Below, piece after piece: positions 5,824 through 12,508 of a DNA stretch of 12,508 nt (positions within the stretch are counted from its first letter, which is position 1; each line of letters starts with the position of its first letter). The stretch lies in NCBI GenBank assembly GCA_937958315.1, contig CALFGH010000031.1, forward strand, positions 1 to 12,508, written 5' to 3'. The DNA comes from an uncultured Collinsella sp. (GTDB lineage Bacteria > Actinomycetota > Coriobacteriia > Coriobacteriales > Coriobacteriaceae). A program made the position numbers and the translations under genes. The notes beneath the pieces were generated by a model. It was not told the DNA's origin. It ran no database searches and saw nothing but the letters and a program-made list of their open reading frames with translations.

Positions 5824-5907
5824 TCATATCGTCAGGAATGTGAGCTGTTCGAAAGCCACACCAGAGAGCGAGATGACGTGAGCGCTCTTAACCACGAACT
5901 CGTTCAT
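5824..5907 (-). CDS. Possible 27-codon ORF overlapping the DUF262 stop
   Basis: The ATG overlaps the TGA of the DUF262 gene (ATGA, 5904-5907), and the frame reads MNEFVVKSAHVISLSGVAFE and ends in FLTI. The arrangement is that of a coupled cistron, and no other gene lies before the terminator. A second frame over the same bases also looks coding-like near its end (HIPDDMKPAVEIFKL, stopping at TAA about 5795), so this may instead be a frameshifted, degraded gene. Not recognised. Confidence 0.3.
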   Translation of the reverse strand: MNEFVVKSAHVISLSGVAFEQLTFLTI

Positions 5908-7742
5908 TCGGCTTCCGGGAATAAAATCTCTTCAATATTGTCAGGGAACTCCTCGGCAATCCTGGCTCTCATAATCATCTCGCGTTTTTCAGTAAATGCA
6001 AGGAATGAAGAAAAGCTTGTTGAGGCGCTTGGGTCAACACATGCTTTCTTTTGATAATCAGGCAGAGTCGCTTCTGAATATGTATCTTCTAGCCACGCAT
6101 CGTAAAGCTTGTCACTCTTTAAATTGTTATCAGCAGCTGGCAACAGTTGAAGGTTTGTGATGCAGTTAACTCTCCTCTTAAAGTCTAGGTATTCGCTATC
6201 GGAAATATTCGGGTAATGCTTCTTTGTCTTTTTCTTTGAAGCGATGATGCTCTGCGGCCACATATGGTCGACATTGAAGGAGGTTACGTCAATTTGTTTG
6301 CTCAAGACAGCAAGGAGGGGGCGAACCGCAGGATCGCTATACGACATTCTCAAGATATCATCAATAGATTCATCGCCAATTCTTAAGCTTCTTTTCGCAT
6401 CCCCCTCAAGAAATTTACCAAGAGGAAAATGATCAATCGACGACGAGTCGATAATATTTCGGGTAAAAATGAGAGTCGACCCAGTGCCATCCCTGAAGAA
6501 ACTGCGAATAACCGCTCGAATTACCCACTGTTTAATCAGGAGCTTATCGTTGGAATCCCTGCCGGACGTAACTGTGAAGTAACCACTGCTAGGGTTCTTC
6601 TTATACAGATAGTACGAAACCGGAAGTAAAAGGTTCTTAGATAGGCCTGCGACGTTGAAACCCAGCCATTCAAGAAGTCTCACGCCGTTTTGAAGGCTTT
6701 CGATAATCTCGTCCCATTTGTCAATAAAGATTGACTCAATCTTCTCTTTTGAATAATTGTTCTTGTTGGACAGAGACAAGCTGTCTGCACCCGTGAACAT
6801 GAGGCCTGCTCTGATTATAAGCTCCTTGTCCACCGGAAACTCAGCATCGCTTTTGGGTGTATGTTTAATCAGCTCGATAGCTTCACTAATCTGGCGCTGA
6901 GCGTCAATATCGCTACTGCCCGACGCAATTGAAAGCATCAAATCAGATGCCGACAGCTTTTGGCCACCGCTATTTACGCGAACGAATATATCAACCACTT
7001 CGGCAAGGTCCTTATTCTTCGCCAAATGGAAGCTTACTGCCTGACTTTTATTGATACTGAATGCAACCTCTTTCATCTGAGTGCGCATCTTTCTGCGCTT
7101 CGTAGTTGGACTTGCCGCAAGGCCCATGGACTCTAGCTTCATGTCAAGTTCATCAACGAAATCGTTTTCATCAAAATCAGGCTTTGCGATTTTGTACACA
7201 GGAACCCAGAACGGCTGGCTATAGTCAACGGCTTCCTCTTCTTCGATGCGGGGAACGACCTCCAAATCAGCAGCCTCGCAGAAGTCGAAAACATAGTGGC
7301 TCGCCGCCTCTCCATCAGTAGATTCAGTGTCGTGAAAGATATCGAGCGCTAGAAACTTATCCACGAATTTCGGAGATCGCTTCTTCTTTCGAAGATGCAT
7401 CCGTCCGTTAATTCCGATATTTAGAGAAGTAATTCTCTGTTGGCCATCAAGTACCGCAAGATAATCGTCAAGCTTTGCGGTAACGGCATCACCACGCTGA
7501 ATAGGGTTCGATTCGTCACAACAGTCTATGAATTGGTTGAATCTGAACTCCTTGATCCTTCCTTTGCCAACTTCCCAGAATAAGAACGTTCCAATCGGAT
7601 AACCAGATGCAAGGCTATCAAATAGATCACAAATCTTCTGCGGGCTCCAAACGTAATTCCTTTGCATGGAGGGAAGAATGAGCTTTCCGTGCTCAATCCA
7701 ATCAAGAACGTCCCTAACTGTCGCCGGGGTATATTGAGACAT
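5904..7742 (-). CDS. DUF262 and HNH nuclease protein (GmrSD/BrxU/SspE type)
   Basis: A 612-residue, probably cytoplasmic protein. The N-terminal DUF262 domain is clear: LPSMQRNYVWSPQKICDLFD (residues 24-43) with the following SGYPIGTFLFW, and the ParB-like nucleotide motif DGQQRITSL (99-107). The middle (about 190-470) is mostly helical and contains VDIFVRVNSGGQKLSASDLM, which is also typical of DUF262 proteins. The C-terminal region has FNVDHMWPQS (Asp492, His493) and VNCITNLQLLPAADNNLKSD (526-545), the His-Asn arrangement of HNH/DUF1524 nucleases. Family members GmrSD, BrxU and SspE restrict phage DNA, often modified DNA, using NTP-dependent regulation of the nuclease. The start is fixed by GGGAG and by the 37-codon ORF ending nine bases upstream. 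No phosphorothioation or BREX genes are visible, so it looks free-standing. It is more A/T-rich than the flanks, which suggests transfer. Confidence 0.9.
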   Translation of the reverse strand: MSQYTPATVRDVLDWIEHGKLILPSMQRNYVWSPQKICDLFDSLASGYPIGTFLFWEVGKGRIKEFRFNQFIDCCDESNPIQRGDAVTAKLDDYLAVLDGQQRITSLNIGINGRMHLRKKKRSPKFVDKFLALDIFHDTESTDGEAASHYVFDFCEAADLEVVPRIEEEEAVDYSQPFWVPVYKIAKPDFDENDFVDELDMKLESMGLAASPTTKRRKMRTQMKEVAFSINKSQAVSFHLAKNKDLAEVVDIFVRVNSGGQKLSASDLMLSIASGSSDIDAQRQISEAIELIKHTPKSDAEFPVDKELIIRAGLMFTGADSLSLSNKNNYSKEKIESIFIDKWDEIIESLQNGVRLLEWLGFNVAGLSKNLLLPVSYYLYKKNPSSGYFTVTSGRDSNDKLLIKQWVIRAVIRSFFRDGTGSTLIFTRNIIDSSSIDHFPLGKFLEGDAKRSLRIGDESIDDILRMSYSDPAVRPLLAVLSKQIDVTSFNVDHMWPQSIIASKKKTKKHYPNISDSEYLDFKRRVNCITNLQLLPAADNNLKSDKLYDAWLEDTYSEATLPDYQKKACVDPSASTSFSSFLAFTEKREMIMRARIAEEFPDNIEEILFPEAE

Positions 7743-7751
7743 CTTAGCTCC

Positions 7752-7865
7752 CTAATCGTGCTTTGCCACAACGACGCCAATTGCATGCGGAATGTCAGCG
7801 GCAGAAACGTTGCCCACTATAAGATGCCGAACGGCCATCAAGCGTCTTATTTCCGCTTCTCTCAT
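7752..7865 (-). CDS. 37-codon ORF leading the DUF262 operon
   Basis: A short frame from ATG 7865 to TAG 7752 with GGGAG nine bases before the ATG. It begins MREAEIRRLMAVRHLIVGNV and ends in AIGVVVAKHD. It stops nine bases before the DUF262 ATG, and the DUF262 ribosome-binding site overlaps its stop, so translation should be coupled. It could be a small partner or regulator, a leader peptide, or the tail of a degraded upstream gene. No family is recognised and length alone gives weak support. Confidence 0.45.
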   Translation of the reverse strand: MREAEIRRLMAVRHLIVGNVSAADIPHAIGVVVAKHD

Positions 7866-8619
7866 CGCGATCGTCTCCCTTTAGAGAGCATTTTAATCCA
7901 ATTAAACTCATCTGAGACAAGGTGCCCAACTCTACCGCCCTAGATGCATGTTACGGCACAATTTGCATTCTCGACGTGACTCGCAATGCCGTCGAGGCCC
8001 TTCGGAAACCTCAAGAGATTTCACGATGGAATAAATAAAGCCACCGCTAACGCTCGACGAATTGGCCTTGCGCCCGAAACCTCATCGTTGCGTTAACTTG
8101 CTCACCGCACGCATGGCTGAAGTGTCATCCGGCATGCCAGTTCTAAAGCGTGCTGTATCTGGGGACAAAGCCATCCGCGACCGTTCTCTTGGCCTTGACC
8201 GTGGCGTCTCTTCCGAAATGTGAAAATGCAAAATCGCAAAGCCACTGGTTATGGATCATCTCAAAATATGTCACCAAAGGGAAATCGTCTGCGCCCCCTT
8301 CTGAGAGCTTTCAACCTCCCAAGCCCGCCCGTTTTTATCCCTAGGGCAAAAACGATACCGCAGGTCAGTAGGCAATGAGAAGATCGTTGAACTTTCCCGA
8401 GTTTTGTCCCGAAGCCCACGCAACGGCATATAGCGGAGCTCAGCGACCAAGAGGTCAAAGCCCATGGCTCAGCTGCAATTAGCATAAATGGCGCGACGGC
8501 AAGCGCGCACAGAAGGGCGGAAGCGGCGGGATCTTGATCTTAAAATTACGCTCAGATGGCGCCGGGCACCGCGCAATACTGCTCGGAATCGCAGCAAGGC
8601 GTTACCACCAGCCGCCGGC

Positions 8620-8650
8620 GTCTTATAGGAAAAAGTGCATCCCATAAGAC
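8620..8650. repeat. Imperfect hairpin
   Basis: GTCTTATAGG (8620-8629) and CCCATAAGAC (8641-8650) pair over ten bases with one mismatch around an 11-base loop. It lies nine bases before the GC-rich hairpin at 8659-8697. Confidence 0.45.
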
Positions 8651-8658
8651 AATTCCTA

Positions 8659-8707
8659 GCGCGCAAGGACGTATTCATGCTTAACGTACTTGCGCGCCCG
8701 TATTTTT
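8659..8707 (+). terminator. GC-rich hairpin with T run
   Basis: Arms GCGCGCAAGGACGT (8659-8672) and ACGTACTTGCGCGC (8684-8697) pair over 14 bases with one mismatch, followed on the + strand by CCGTATTTTT. As a + strand terminator it would face the end of the - strand restriction gene, although no + strand gene is visible before it; it may also end the restriction-modification transcript by its stem alone. Confidence 0.5.
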
Positions 8708-8731
8708 AGGAAATCTCCAACATAAATTAGG

Positions 8732-9943
8732 CTATCGTCGTTCTTTATCGGCCAGTAGTTGGCAAAACTCCCCTACGTCCATCAACCAGCTTTGTTGCTC
8801 AGTAGTATATGAGCCAAATACAGGACGAGGCACAATCAGCTGGAGATTATGCTTACGCATTGAGTCCGTGTATTCAGTGCTCACCGCCACATCGAGTGTA
8901 ATCAAATGCTTATTTTCAATTCTATCTGCCTCTTCCAGCACTTGGCGCCAGCGCTCTTTAACGGTCGTCTTTGCCCCAAGCATGGTCAGCTTCTCGACAG
9001 GATACGAAGGATTTCTATATGCCTCAATCGACGGCATAATGAAATCCGGCTTTGATTTAGCCTCAGTATACGGCTGGGCGGAATAGCTTAGACCCCAGCC
9101 CCTAAACAGGTACTCGAGCTGATGCTCAAAAGCAGTTCCCGCGCGCGATTTCCTTCGCTGGAAAGCTGACATCGTGGTCCGCAACACTCCATCGACATCG
9201 AGATCGCCCCTTAGATAGGGAGCTAAATCGCGCTCAAGCAGATGCCTCTCGAACACCTTAAAGAGAATCTCTTCTCGCTCATAGCAATCAAGAAGGCACT
9301 TGTCGGGATTGCCCCTCCAATCAAGTTCTCCCAAAGTCGAAATGGAATACCTCGTGAACTCAATCCCTTTGGGAAAAGAATCGCCGAACTTTTCAACCAT
9401 TTCATCCAAATACGCAACAGCCGACGTGGGAGGCGAAACTTCGATACCAATCGCTTCAAGAATGGATGCGGCAATTGAGTCTATTCGCCTGTCATCCGCA
9501 GTTGACCGCGAAAAACCACCGTCATCAACTTCATTCAAACCGAAAAGCCATCTTAATTGGCACTCGGCATTTGATCCTTGTCTAGCAAATACAATCAGAA
9601 GACCATGCTCGTCTGAAGGTGCAATGACCATCAGGTCACCGATTCTCGAGGCTCGTATTGCTTCGCTATCGTTGTAATAGAGCCTGTATTCCGTCCTAGT
9701 CGGATGCTTCCTGCGCGCGTCGTACCAAGTCGTAAACCCGTGATCAAACAAAGGGTCTGCATCGTCGCAAAGAAATACGAAGGTCGTCGGTATATTTCTT
9801 ATATCATCGTCGCCAAACAGGGAACGGAGCTCCATAGTTCCGTTGAATTCATGCTGGTTGCTGCGTTTTCTATCAATATCAACAGCAACGAGTTTCTTCG
9901 CAACCGCGCCGTCAAAATAGCTACTCAGAACTCCGTAGTCCAT
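8732..9943 (-). CDS. EcoRII-like type IIE restriction endonuclease
   Basis: A 403-residue endonuclease, about the length of EcoRII (404). The N-terminal effector domain (about 1-170) and the C-terminal catalytic domain (about 230-400) are both present. The catalytic block is AFEHQLEYLFRGWGLSY, then KSKPDFIMPSIEAY (Asp300), then LGAKTTVKERWRQVLEEADR (Lys325, Arg331), and LQLIVPRPVFGSY; it follows the EcoRII-C pattern almost position by position, including the AKTT-K-RW element. EcoRII cuts before CCWGG and needs two or more sites; the same or a related target is inferred here, not shown. The ATG at 9943 lies inside the end of the methyltransferase gene (23-base overlap) with TGGGAG nine bases upstream, so the enzyme is made after its protecting methyltransferase from one transcript. 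The gene is relatively A/T-rich. Confidence 0.92.
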   Translation of the reverse strand: MDYGVLSSYFDGAVAKKLVAVDIDRKRSNQHEFNGTMELRSLFGDDDIRNIPTTFVFLCDDADPLFDHGFTTWYDARRKHPTRTEYRLYYNDSEAIRASRIGDLMVIAPSDEHGLLIVFARQGSNAECQLRWLFGLNEVDDGGFSRSTADDRRIDSIAASILEAIGIEVSPPTSAVAYLDEMVEKFGDSFPKGIEFTRYSISTLGELDWRGNPDKCLLDCYEREEILFKVFERHLLERDLAPYLRGDLDVDGVLRTTMSAFQRRKSRAGTAFEHQLEYLFRGWGLSYSAQPYTEAKSKPDFIMPSIEAYRNPSYPVEKLTMLGAKTTVKERWRQVLEEADRIENKHLITLDVAVSTEYTDSMRKHNLQLIVPRPVFGSYTTEQQSWLMDVGEFCQLLADKERR

Positions 9944-11096
9944 CGAAATACGCTCCCATCATCAGCTTGGCCACTGCTCGCACAGCCGGTACGGTGACAG
10001 AATTACCAAATTGATGATATGCCTGCGTATCCGAAACCGGAATAATGAATTGATCGGGGAACCCTTGAAGTCGGGCACATTCGCGCGGAGTCAGCTTGCG
10101 AGGGTTCTTCCCCTCGCCACGTGAAACAAGAATCTCACTTCCGTCCTTGTGATAGCGTGCTGAAAGCGTCCTTGTCGTGTCATTGGGGCCAACCGTGCTA
10201 TAGCCAAAGCCATTGCCTGCCGCCTGATGCTTTTCCTTATATGCGCGCAAATAAGCCCACAGTTTGTCGGAAAGAACGTATCGATCATCAGGAGCATCTT
10301 CGAGAATCTCCCCGACGGTGTGCCCACCGCCCCCAAGCTCTAGTTGGTCCCAATCAAAATTAGTTTTTTTCTTAAAGCCAACAATGTAAATGCGCTCACG
10401 ATGCTGGCAAGTCCAATTCTTGCTATCAAGAACCTTGTAGTGCACATCGTAACCAAGCTCGTCCTTAAGGGTCTGCATAATAATCCTGAAGGTCTTGCCG
10501 CGATCGTGACTTGTTAGGTTTTTAACATTTTCCAGCAGGAAAGCATCAGGTTTTTTGTCGCGAATAATACGAGCTACTTCGAAAAATAATGTCCCCTGCG
10601 TCTTGTCTTCAAAGCCAGTAGCACGTCCCATCGATTTTTTCTTTGAAACGCCCGCGAGCGAGAATGGCTGACACGGAAATCCCGCCAATAAAACGTTAAA
10701 TTTTGGAATGTCGTCCGAACGAACGTCATGAATGTCCCCAGCGGGCTGATCACCGTAATTCATGCGGTACGTCTTCTGTGCATATTTATCCCACTCACAA
10801 GAAAAAACGCACTTGCCACCAAGTTCTTGGAACGGCAAGCGAATGCCACCGATACCAGCAAATAGGTCAATGTAAGTGAAAGGAGCGTCCTCCCGATCAC
10901 CCTGCGCAAAGGGCGCCTGATAACCTAGGGAACGTATAAACGTGAGCTCCGTAGCAGATGGACTGGTCTCACCAGTCTCCCAACGCCGGACGGTTCTATC
11001 ACCATTAGGTCCCATGCCAAGAGCGGCGGCGAACTCCTTCTGAGTCAGCGCAAGCTCCTTGCGTTTGGCAGTTATCTCTTCCCTAACGTCTTTCAT
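9921..11096 (-). CDS. DNA (cytosine-5) methyltransferase with N-terminal HTH
   Basis: A 391-residue C5 cytosine methyltransferase that should protect host DNA from the neighbouring EcoRII-like nuclease. Motifs in order: YIDLFAGIGGIRL (I, about 75-87), AGFPCQPFSLAG (IV, catalytic Cys142), FLLENVKNL (VI, Glu189), CQHRERIYIVGF (VIII, about 230-241), CARLQGFPDQF (IX region) and HQFGNSVTVP (X, about 361-370). The region between VIII and IX, about 240-335, is the target recognition domain. Residues 1-60 form an XRE-type helix-turn-helix (LTQKEFAAALGMG then TVRRWETGETSPS). M.EcoRII and M.SsoII carry such an N-terminus and repress their own promoter. ATG 11096 is preferred since the predicted transcript start is close to the in-frame GTG at 11144, which would add 16 residues. 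Confidence 0.93.
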   Translation of the reverse strand: MKDVREEITAKRKELALTQKEFAAALGMGPNGDRTVRRWETGETSPSATELTFIRSLGYQAPFAQGDREDAPFTYIDLFAGIGGIRLPFQELGGKCVFSCEWDKYAQKTYRMNYGDQPAGDIHDVRSDDIPKFNVLLAGFPCQPFSLAGVSKKKSMGRATGFEDKTQGTLFFEVARIIRDKKPDAFLLENVKNLTSHDRGKTFRIIMQTLKDELGYDVHYKVLDSKNWTCQHRERIYIVGFKKKTNFDWDQLELGGGGHTVGEILEDAPDDRYVLSDKLWAYLRAYKEKHQAAGNGFGYSTVGPNDTTRTLSARYHKDGSEILVSRGEGKNPRKLTPRECARLQGFPDQFIIPVSDTQAYHQFGNSVTVPAVRAVAKLMMGAYFDGLRSSE

Positions 11097-11154
11097 GCTA
11101 TCCAATCGGAACAAACTACGGACGAACTGTCCGCTAATTGACACAGCGTTATCA

Positions 11155-11197
11155 AGAGTAAACGCGATTCATGGCGGTTGCAACACTTTGTTGCAAC
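11155..11197 (-). promoter_or_regulatory. Promoter and operator of the restriction-modification pair
   Basis: On the - strand a -35-like TTGCAA (11183-11178) and a -10-like TACTCT (11160-11155) are 17 bases apart. An inverted repeat GTTGCAACA / TGTTGCAAC with a 3-base centre (11177-11197) covers the -35; each arm also holds the self-palindrome GTTGCAAC. It is the obvious site for the methyltransferase helix-turn-helix. Binding is inferred. Confidence 0.6.
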
Positions 11198-11282
11198 GCC
11201 TTTCAACGGTAACTTAGATTAACGTGTCGCACGGACAAATAATTGCCCCAACTTGCAACTAGCCAACATCAGACCTGCGTAT

Positions 11283-11909
11283 TCAGTCACAACCTAGAGC
11301 TATCAGCAAAGGCATCATCAACTCGCGTCGTTTGGCGGTTTTAGAGTTCTCCTCTACAAGATCTTTCAGCCGCTGTATATCGAGCCCTCGCCCAAGCGCG
11401 TCGTTATAGGCATCGATAATTAATGAGGGGTCCTCGCAATCGAGACAAAGATCGACAAGCGTGCGCTCGGGTTTAGTTACCGGCAGGCCGTCGAGCCAGA
11501 CGATGTCCTGCTCAGCGATCTCGCGCTTTGCAAAAGAAAGGGATTCGTTTCTCGTATTGATGCGCATGGGCGCGGTCATCCTGTAGGGGGACAGATAGAA
11601 ATCGCCCATTTGCTGCAGGTTCGCCGCAGTCGTACCGCTCACGGCGATGCCATCCCACTGACGTTTTCTCTCCCACGCGCAAAGGGAGGGATTGGTGAGC
11701 TTCCAAAGAGCGTTGAGCTCGTCAGTGTCTCGGCGCTGCGTGCCCGACATCCGGTAGGCGCCGTGGCATATCCGTTCAAGACGCCCCACGCGGCATGAGT
11801 GTGCCAGCGCATCTCGAGAGATGTCCATACGAGCCGCCTGGGCTGTGGTGAACACGCCCTCACTCTCGGAAAGCTCGCTTATCGCCGTTATGTTGCTAAA
11901 GTACTTCAT
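11283..11909 (-). CDS. AbiEi-type antitoxin/transcriptional regulator, orphan
   Basis: A 208-residue protein of the AbiEi family, which act as antitoxin and promoter repressor in type IV toxin-antitoxin systems. The N-terminal winged helix-turn-helix is seen in residues about 1-55 (GVFTTAQAARMDISRDALAH, then VGRLERICHGAYRMSG). The later block DIVWLDGLPVTKPERTLVDL and the following helical end (DAYNDALGRGLDIQRLKDLV) are typical of the C-terminal part. No AbiEii nucleotidyltransferase toxin lies next to it: the next genes are the restriction-modification pair downstream and a repeat upstream. It therefore looks like a solitary regulator or a survivor of a broken pair. ATG 11909 is chosen because a -10 box lies six bases ahead, suggesting a leaderless message; two further in-frame ATGs up to 11948 lie in the promoter. 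Confidence 0.85.
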   Translation of the reverse strand: MKYFSNITAISELSESEGVFTTAQAARMDISRDALAHSCRVGRLERICHGAYRMSGTQRRDTDELNALWKLTNPSLCAWERKRQWDGIAVSGTTAANLQQMGDFYLSPYRMTAPMRINTRNESLSFAKREIAEQDIVWLDGLPVTKPERTLVDLCLDCEDPSLIIDAYNDALGRGLDIQRLKDLVEENSKTAKRRELMMPLLIALGCD

Positions 11910-11915
11910 GTTGCA

Positions 11916-11943
11916 ATTGTATGATATTTTCATACTTTTGAAA
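11916..11943 (-). promoter_or_regulatory. Promoter and palindrome of the AbiEi gene
   Basis: On the - strand a -35-like TTTCAA (11943-11938) and a -10-like TACAAT (11921-11916) are 16 bases apart. An inverted repeat GTATGA / TCATAC (11919-11935, 5-base centre) lies in the spacer and touches the -10. The start codon at 11909 is where the transcript would begin. Autorepression by AbiEi is plausible. Confidence 0.5.
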
Positions 11944-12031
11944 CGCATTTTTGATTCTATACGATCGGTGCGCTTCGCCTATCCCATTTCTGCCGCCGGC
12001 TTGCCGTTAGGTCACCGCTCTCCGCTGCCAA

Positions 12032-12206
12032 GGTCTAATACTTTTCCGCGAAGTGAACGTCTGTTTTAGGACCCCTGAAGCATCCACATTTTTCGTCGGC
12101 AAAATCGCAGGATTCCAGTATCGAAACCGCAGGAAACGATGTCCTTAAAGTGTCGATGCTTCGGGGTCCGTTTTAGCTCGTTCACTTCTCGGAAAAGTAT
12201 TAGACC
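12032..12206. repeat. Large nested imperfect palindrome (MITE-like)
   Basis: Outer arms of 28 bases (12032-12059 and 12179-12206) match with one mismatch; they begin GGTCTAATACTTTTCCG and end GGAAAAGTATTAGACC. Inner arms 12069-12088 (GGACCCCTGAAGCATC...) and 12151-12169 (...GATGCTTCGGGGTCC) match with about two mismatches. The 62-base centre has two related pieces, AAAATCGCAGGA and GAAACCGCAGGA. No coding frame lies in it. It may be a non-autonomous element, an intergenic repeat, or a foldable RNA. Confidence 0.75.
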
Positions 12207-12277
12207 TCGCTGCTAGCTACCCAGAAGGACACCTCTTCCTTCCCCACTGCCACCCAAAAACTCATCCAACATTAATC

Positions 12278-12305
12278 TTGGCTCAAGAATCGCTTAATCT
12301 ATAAC
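12278..12305 (+). promoter_or_regulatory. Predicted promoter of the DUF4342 gene
   Basis: TTGGCT (12278-12283) and TATAAC (12300-12305) with a 16-base spacer, about 120 bases before the ATG. The long leader is GC-rich and contains a near-palindrome CGCCCGGGC / GCCCGGCG (about 12386-12407). Assignment is by motif only. Confidence 0.35.
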
Positions 12306-12423
12306 CTGCACTATAGAGTTCGACCAAGGGCGGGGCGGCGCCGCGCAACACAGGCCGCCGAACGCAACGCTCGCGCCCGGGCAGATCGCCCGGCGTCGCG
12401 CCCATCGAACGAAAGGACAGGTC

Positions 12424-12508
12424 ATGGACGACCTCGAAAAAGTTGAAACCATCCGCACCAAGTGCAACGTAAGCTACACCGATGCCAAAGCTGCGCTCGA
12501 CGCCGCCG
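12424..12508 (+). CDS. DUF4342 family protein, 3' end missing
   Basis: Only the first 28 codons are present (MDDLEKVETIRTKCNVSYTD and on to AALDAA). The pattern E-K-V-x-x-I-R-x-K-x-x-V-S-Y-x-D-A-K-x-A-L is that of the N-terminal UBA-like helical domain of DUF4342 proteins, which in other bacteria is followed by a hydrophobic tail; that part lies outside the window. AAGGA lies six bases upstream of the ATG. The role is unknown. The domain resembles the N-terminus of elongation factor Ts, but EF-Ts usually starts with M-A and continues differently. Confidence 0.75.
   Translation, partial: MDDLEKVETIRTKCNVSYTDAKAALDAA

Larger units (their letters stand above)
7866..8731. other. About 870 bases without an intact gene
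   Basis: This stretch separates the DUF262 operon from the restriction-modification pair. Several frames of 60-75 codons exist on both strands (for example - strand 8271-8465 and 8469-8678, + strand 8150-8344) but none has a convincing ribosome-binding site or a recognisable motif, and they overlap each other in different frames. A - strand frame through about 8165-8310 reads coding-like (FPLVTYFEMIHNQWLCDFAF) but lacks a start. I read the stretch as decayed sequence plus the control region of the DUF262 operon at its left end and two hairpins at its right end. Confidence 0.5.

Noticed and set aside
8150..8678. Several 60-75-codon frames on both strands
   Set aside because: They overlap one another in different frames, lack ribosome-binding sites and show no recognisable domain.
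1..12508. CRISPR arrays, tRNA or rRNA genes
   Set aside because: No regularly spaced direct repeats, no tRNA cloverleaf with a T-loop, and no rRNA core segment were seen in reading either strand.

Overview
The window looks like GC-rich gut Actinobacteria, most probably class Coriobacteriia (Collinsella-like). This is an inference from base composition, codon use and gene types, not a database match. It has GC-rich, chromosome-like ends and a visibly more A/T-rich, defence-rich accessory middle (about 5.8-11.2 kb).

Left part (1-4.3 kb). The window opens inside gluQ, a glutamyl-Q tRNA(Asp) synthetase gene read on the + strand. Next comes a complete DUF1778/GNAT toxin-antitoxin pair (816-1552) whose promoter contains a 21-bp palindrome. 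On the - strand lie two overlapping metallophosphoesterase genes (1675-3035) and a two-helix membrane protein (3076-3315). A small + strand gene (3473-3784) follows, with a 13-bp inverted repeat upstream; a near-identical repeat sits at 1593-1636 beside what looks like a lost copy. It is followed by a frameshifted 46-codon reading frame (3774-3915). A - strand gene for a membrane-anchored Cys-rich protein (3912-4268) closes this part.

Mobile and remnant zone (4.3-5.8 kb). Here are the 3' remnant of an unknown gene with its own terminator, an IS200-type element with an intact HUH transposase (tnpA, 5008-5466) and highly folded ends, then a second tiny gene-end remnant and two terminators.

Defence island (5.8-12 kb, all - strand). 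A 37-codon ORF leads into a 612-aa DUF262 + HNH protein of the GmrSD/BrxU/SspE type, followed by a possible 27-codon overlapping ORF. About 870 bases without an intact gene come next, ending in hairpins. Then comes an EcoRII-type restriction-modification pair: an EcoRII-like endonuclease and a C5 cytosine methyltransferase carrying an N-terminal helix-turn-helix, with an inverted-repeat operator over its predicted promoter. An orphan AbiEi-type antitoxin/regulator with its own palindromic promoter follows.

Right end (12-12.5 kb). A nested imperfect palindrome of about 175 bp (12032-12206) precedes the promoter and first codons of a DUF4342 gene.

Working together: the restriction-modification pair would destroy unmodified DNA, while the DUF262-HNH protein is of a type that often attacks modified phage DNA, so the two are potentially complementary. 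Three units (TA pair, methyltransferase, AbiEi) show the same design of a palindrome overlapping a predicted promoter, suggesting autoregulation. No function is proven for the small ORFs.
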